Assembly: GCA_947453525.1 (NCBI GenBank)
Contig: CANGHD010000004.1
Location: 1 to 58,668 of the forward strand
Source of the DNA: Paracoccaceae bacterium
GTDB lineage: Bacteria; Pseudomonadota; Alphaproteobacteria; Rhodobacterales; Rhodobacteraceae
Direction: 5' to 3'
Length of the DNA: 58,668 nucleotides
The translations under genes and the position numbers were made by a program. This document shows, piece after piece, positions 30,001-33,000 of this stretch. The notes beneath the pieces were generated by a model that was not told the origin of the DNA, did no database searches, and saw only the letters and a program-made list of their open reading frames with translations. Numbering within the stretch: position 1 is the stretch's first letter; each line of letters begins with the position of its first letter.

Positions 30001-33000
30001 CCGGCCGATGTCGGCAAGGCTGTGCGGGTTGAATTCGGTGCGACCATCAACAACGCCGTCGTGGCGTTGACGGGGACCCAATCCAATGGCGATCCCTATA
30101 CGTTGCGGATTATCGATCGTGACGCCACTGGCTTCTCGGTCATTCTGGATGAGTGGGAGTATCAGGACAATCAGCGTGCCAATACGGAGACCATCAACTG
30201 GATGGCTGTTCAGGCCGGTGTCTATCAGCTGGCCGACGGGCGCCTGCTTGAAGCCGGTACCATGGTGACGGATGCCAAGGGGGCAGACCTCGCCTTCACA
30301 GCGAAGTTCGCCAGCGCGCCCGTTCTGATGACCTCAGTGATGTCGAACTATCGCAAAGAAGCCGTGAACAGCCGTCTGACCTCGGTCAGTGCGACCGGCG
30401 CAAACGTGTTGCTGGAGACAGAAAAGGCCCGTGCAGGCCAGTCAGGCACAGAGTTGGTCGGCTACATTGCCATCGCACCGGGTGCGGGCGTGCAGCGGAT
30501 CGCTGCTGCTGTCGACTCGACCAAACGCAGTTTCACGATTGCAGGAAGCTTCACCAACCTTGTGGTCCTTGCGGAAGAGCAGACGTCATTGGAAACCGAC
30601 CCTGCCATTGTAAAGATATCGGGTGTCTCCGGTTCCCAAGTGCAGCTCTTCCTTGAAGAGGATCAATCTGTCTCCCTCGATACGTCACACAAGAAGGAAG
30701 ACCTTGGCATCATCGGGCTTGAAGCCGGTGCGGTCAGCGGCGTCCGCAAGAGCGACGCTGCTTACGTGCCCAAATCAGTGCTTGACCAACTTGGTGCCGC
30801 GAGCGCGACCGACGCACCGGTCGTCGGCTCTGCCGGCGTGGTCACCGTGGCGGCGGCCTCGGTCGGCCAGGCGATCCGTGTCGATTTCGGCAGCCGGATT
30901 GACAACGCGGTTGTTGTCCTGACCGGGACGGCATCCCCCACCGACGACCCCTATACCTTGCGCATCCTGTCGCGTGATGCGACCGGGTTTACTTTCACGG
31001 TCAAGGAATGGGAGTATCAGGACGGTACGCGGACAGCACCCGTGACGGTCAACTGGCTGGCCATGTCGGCAGGTGTCTACACAATGGCGGATGGCCGCGT
31101 CATCGAAGCCGGGACTATGTTGGCAGACGAATCTGCCGGCGCAGTCAGGTTCGCGACAACCTTTTCCGACGCACCGGCAGTGGTAACCTCGGTCATGTCG
31201 TCAATCGACCCGACCGCGGTTGACTCAAGCCCGATCAGTGTGACCGCTGCCGGCTTTGAGGCGCGGCTTCAGTCTGAGGAAGCCCGTCTGGCCTTTGACC
31301 GATCTCAGGAGTTGGTGGGCTACATCGCCTTCGGTTCTGCGAAGAATGTAGAGTTCCTGAAGACCGCCAGTGACTTCGGCACGAACGTCGCCTTCGACAC
31401 GTCACTCGGTGCGCCCGTGGTTGTGGCGGATACCCAGACCCGCAGGGATCCGGATCCGCAATCTACCATGATCTGGTCCGTCTCGACGAAAGCGGTAAAC
31501 CTCTTCCTCAGCGAAGAGACGTCCCTCAGCCCAGACCGCAAACGGACCCCGCTCGACACGATCGGGTTTGCAGCCGTCTCAAGCGGTTTGATGCGAGGCA
31601 CAAGAACCGGTTCTGCGGCGCTGGTCACGGCGGACCAGATGGCCGCTGCCAGCAAGGCAGGGTCCGCTCTTGTGGCGCAGCAAACTGCGGCGATCGGGGC
31701 TTCGGGAAAAGTGACAGTGACGCCTGCGCAAGTCGGGGTCGCAGTGCGTGTGAACTATAGCTTGGCGATCGAAAACGCCGTGGTCGTTCTTACCGGCACG
31801 ACGAGCAGCGCAGCCGATCCTTATACCCTGCGCGTCCTGTCCCGTGACGCAAATGGCTTCACATTCATGGTCGAAGAGTGGGAGTATCAAGACGACAAGC
31901 GCGTCACACCGGTGACGGTGAACTGGGTTGCTGTGGCTGCGGGCGTTCATCGCCTTGCTGATGGCCGGATGGTAGAGGCAGGGACCATGCTAGCCGACCA
32001 ATCCAGCGGAGACGTGGTCTTCTCTGCCGGGTTCACCTCGGGTCCTGCGGTGTTGACTTCTGTCATGTCGTCGTTTGATGGCACCGCCGTGGATTCTAGC
32101 CCGCTCGGGATCACCGCGACCGGCTTCTCGGCCAGACTGCAATCCGAGGAGGCACGCGCCTCGGTCCCGCGGTCGAAGGAACTGGTGGGCTACATCGCCT
32201 TCGGAATTGGTGGCACAACGGTCCGGACGATCGAGTCCACCGGCACTGCGCAGCCAACCTCCTTCGGACGCACCTATAGGAACGCGGTTGTTGTGGCCGA
32301 TACCCAGACCCAGCGCGATCCCGATCCGCAATCGGTGATGCTGGCAAGCCAGTCCAACACCGCAGCGGCGATCTTCATCGCCGAGGAATCGTCGCTCAGC
32401 GCCGATACCACCCGGTCTCAGTCGGACACGGTCGCCATGGTGGTGTTCGAGGCTGGATCCCTGCGCGGCCAAAAGCTCGGTTCGGCGGCCCTTGTAACGG
32501 ATGCGCAGCTTGCGGCCGTCAAGACTACCCCCGCCTATCAGGCGATCGGGCAGTCTGGCACAATCGCAGTCACGGCAACGCAGGCGGCCTCTCCGATCCG
32601 TGTCACCTATCGCACGCCGATCGAAAACGCGGTGGTGATGCTGACGGGTTCGTACCAATCCGGCGATCCCTACACCCTGCGTGTGATCACCCGGGATAGT
32701 ACGGGCTTCACCTTCGTGATCGACGAATGGGCCTATCAGGACAAGAAGCGCGCTAAAACGGAGACGATCCAGTGGGTCGCCATCGCCTCTGGCAGCTACC
32801 ACCTGGCCGACGGGCGCACGATGGAAGTCGGGACAGTCGAATCCGACACCACCGCCAAAGCCGTGATATTTGCCAGCGGCTTCACGGCACCACCCGTTGT
32901 CGTCACCACGACGATGACTCGCAACGACACAAGACCGGTCGACAGCTCACCGACAGCGGTGACCAGAAACGGCTTCTCGGTTGCGCTGCAGGTCGAACAG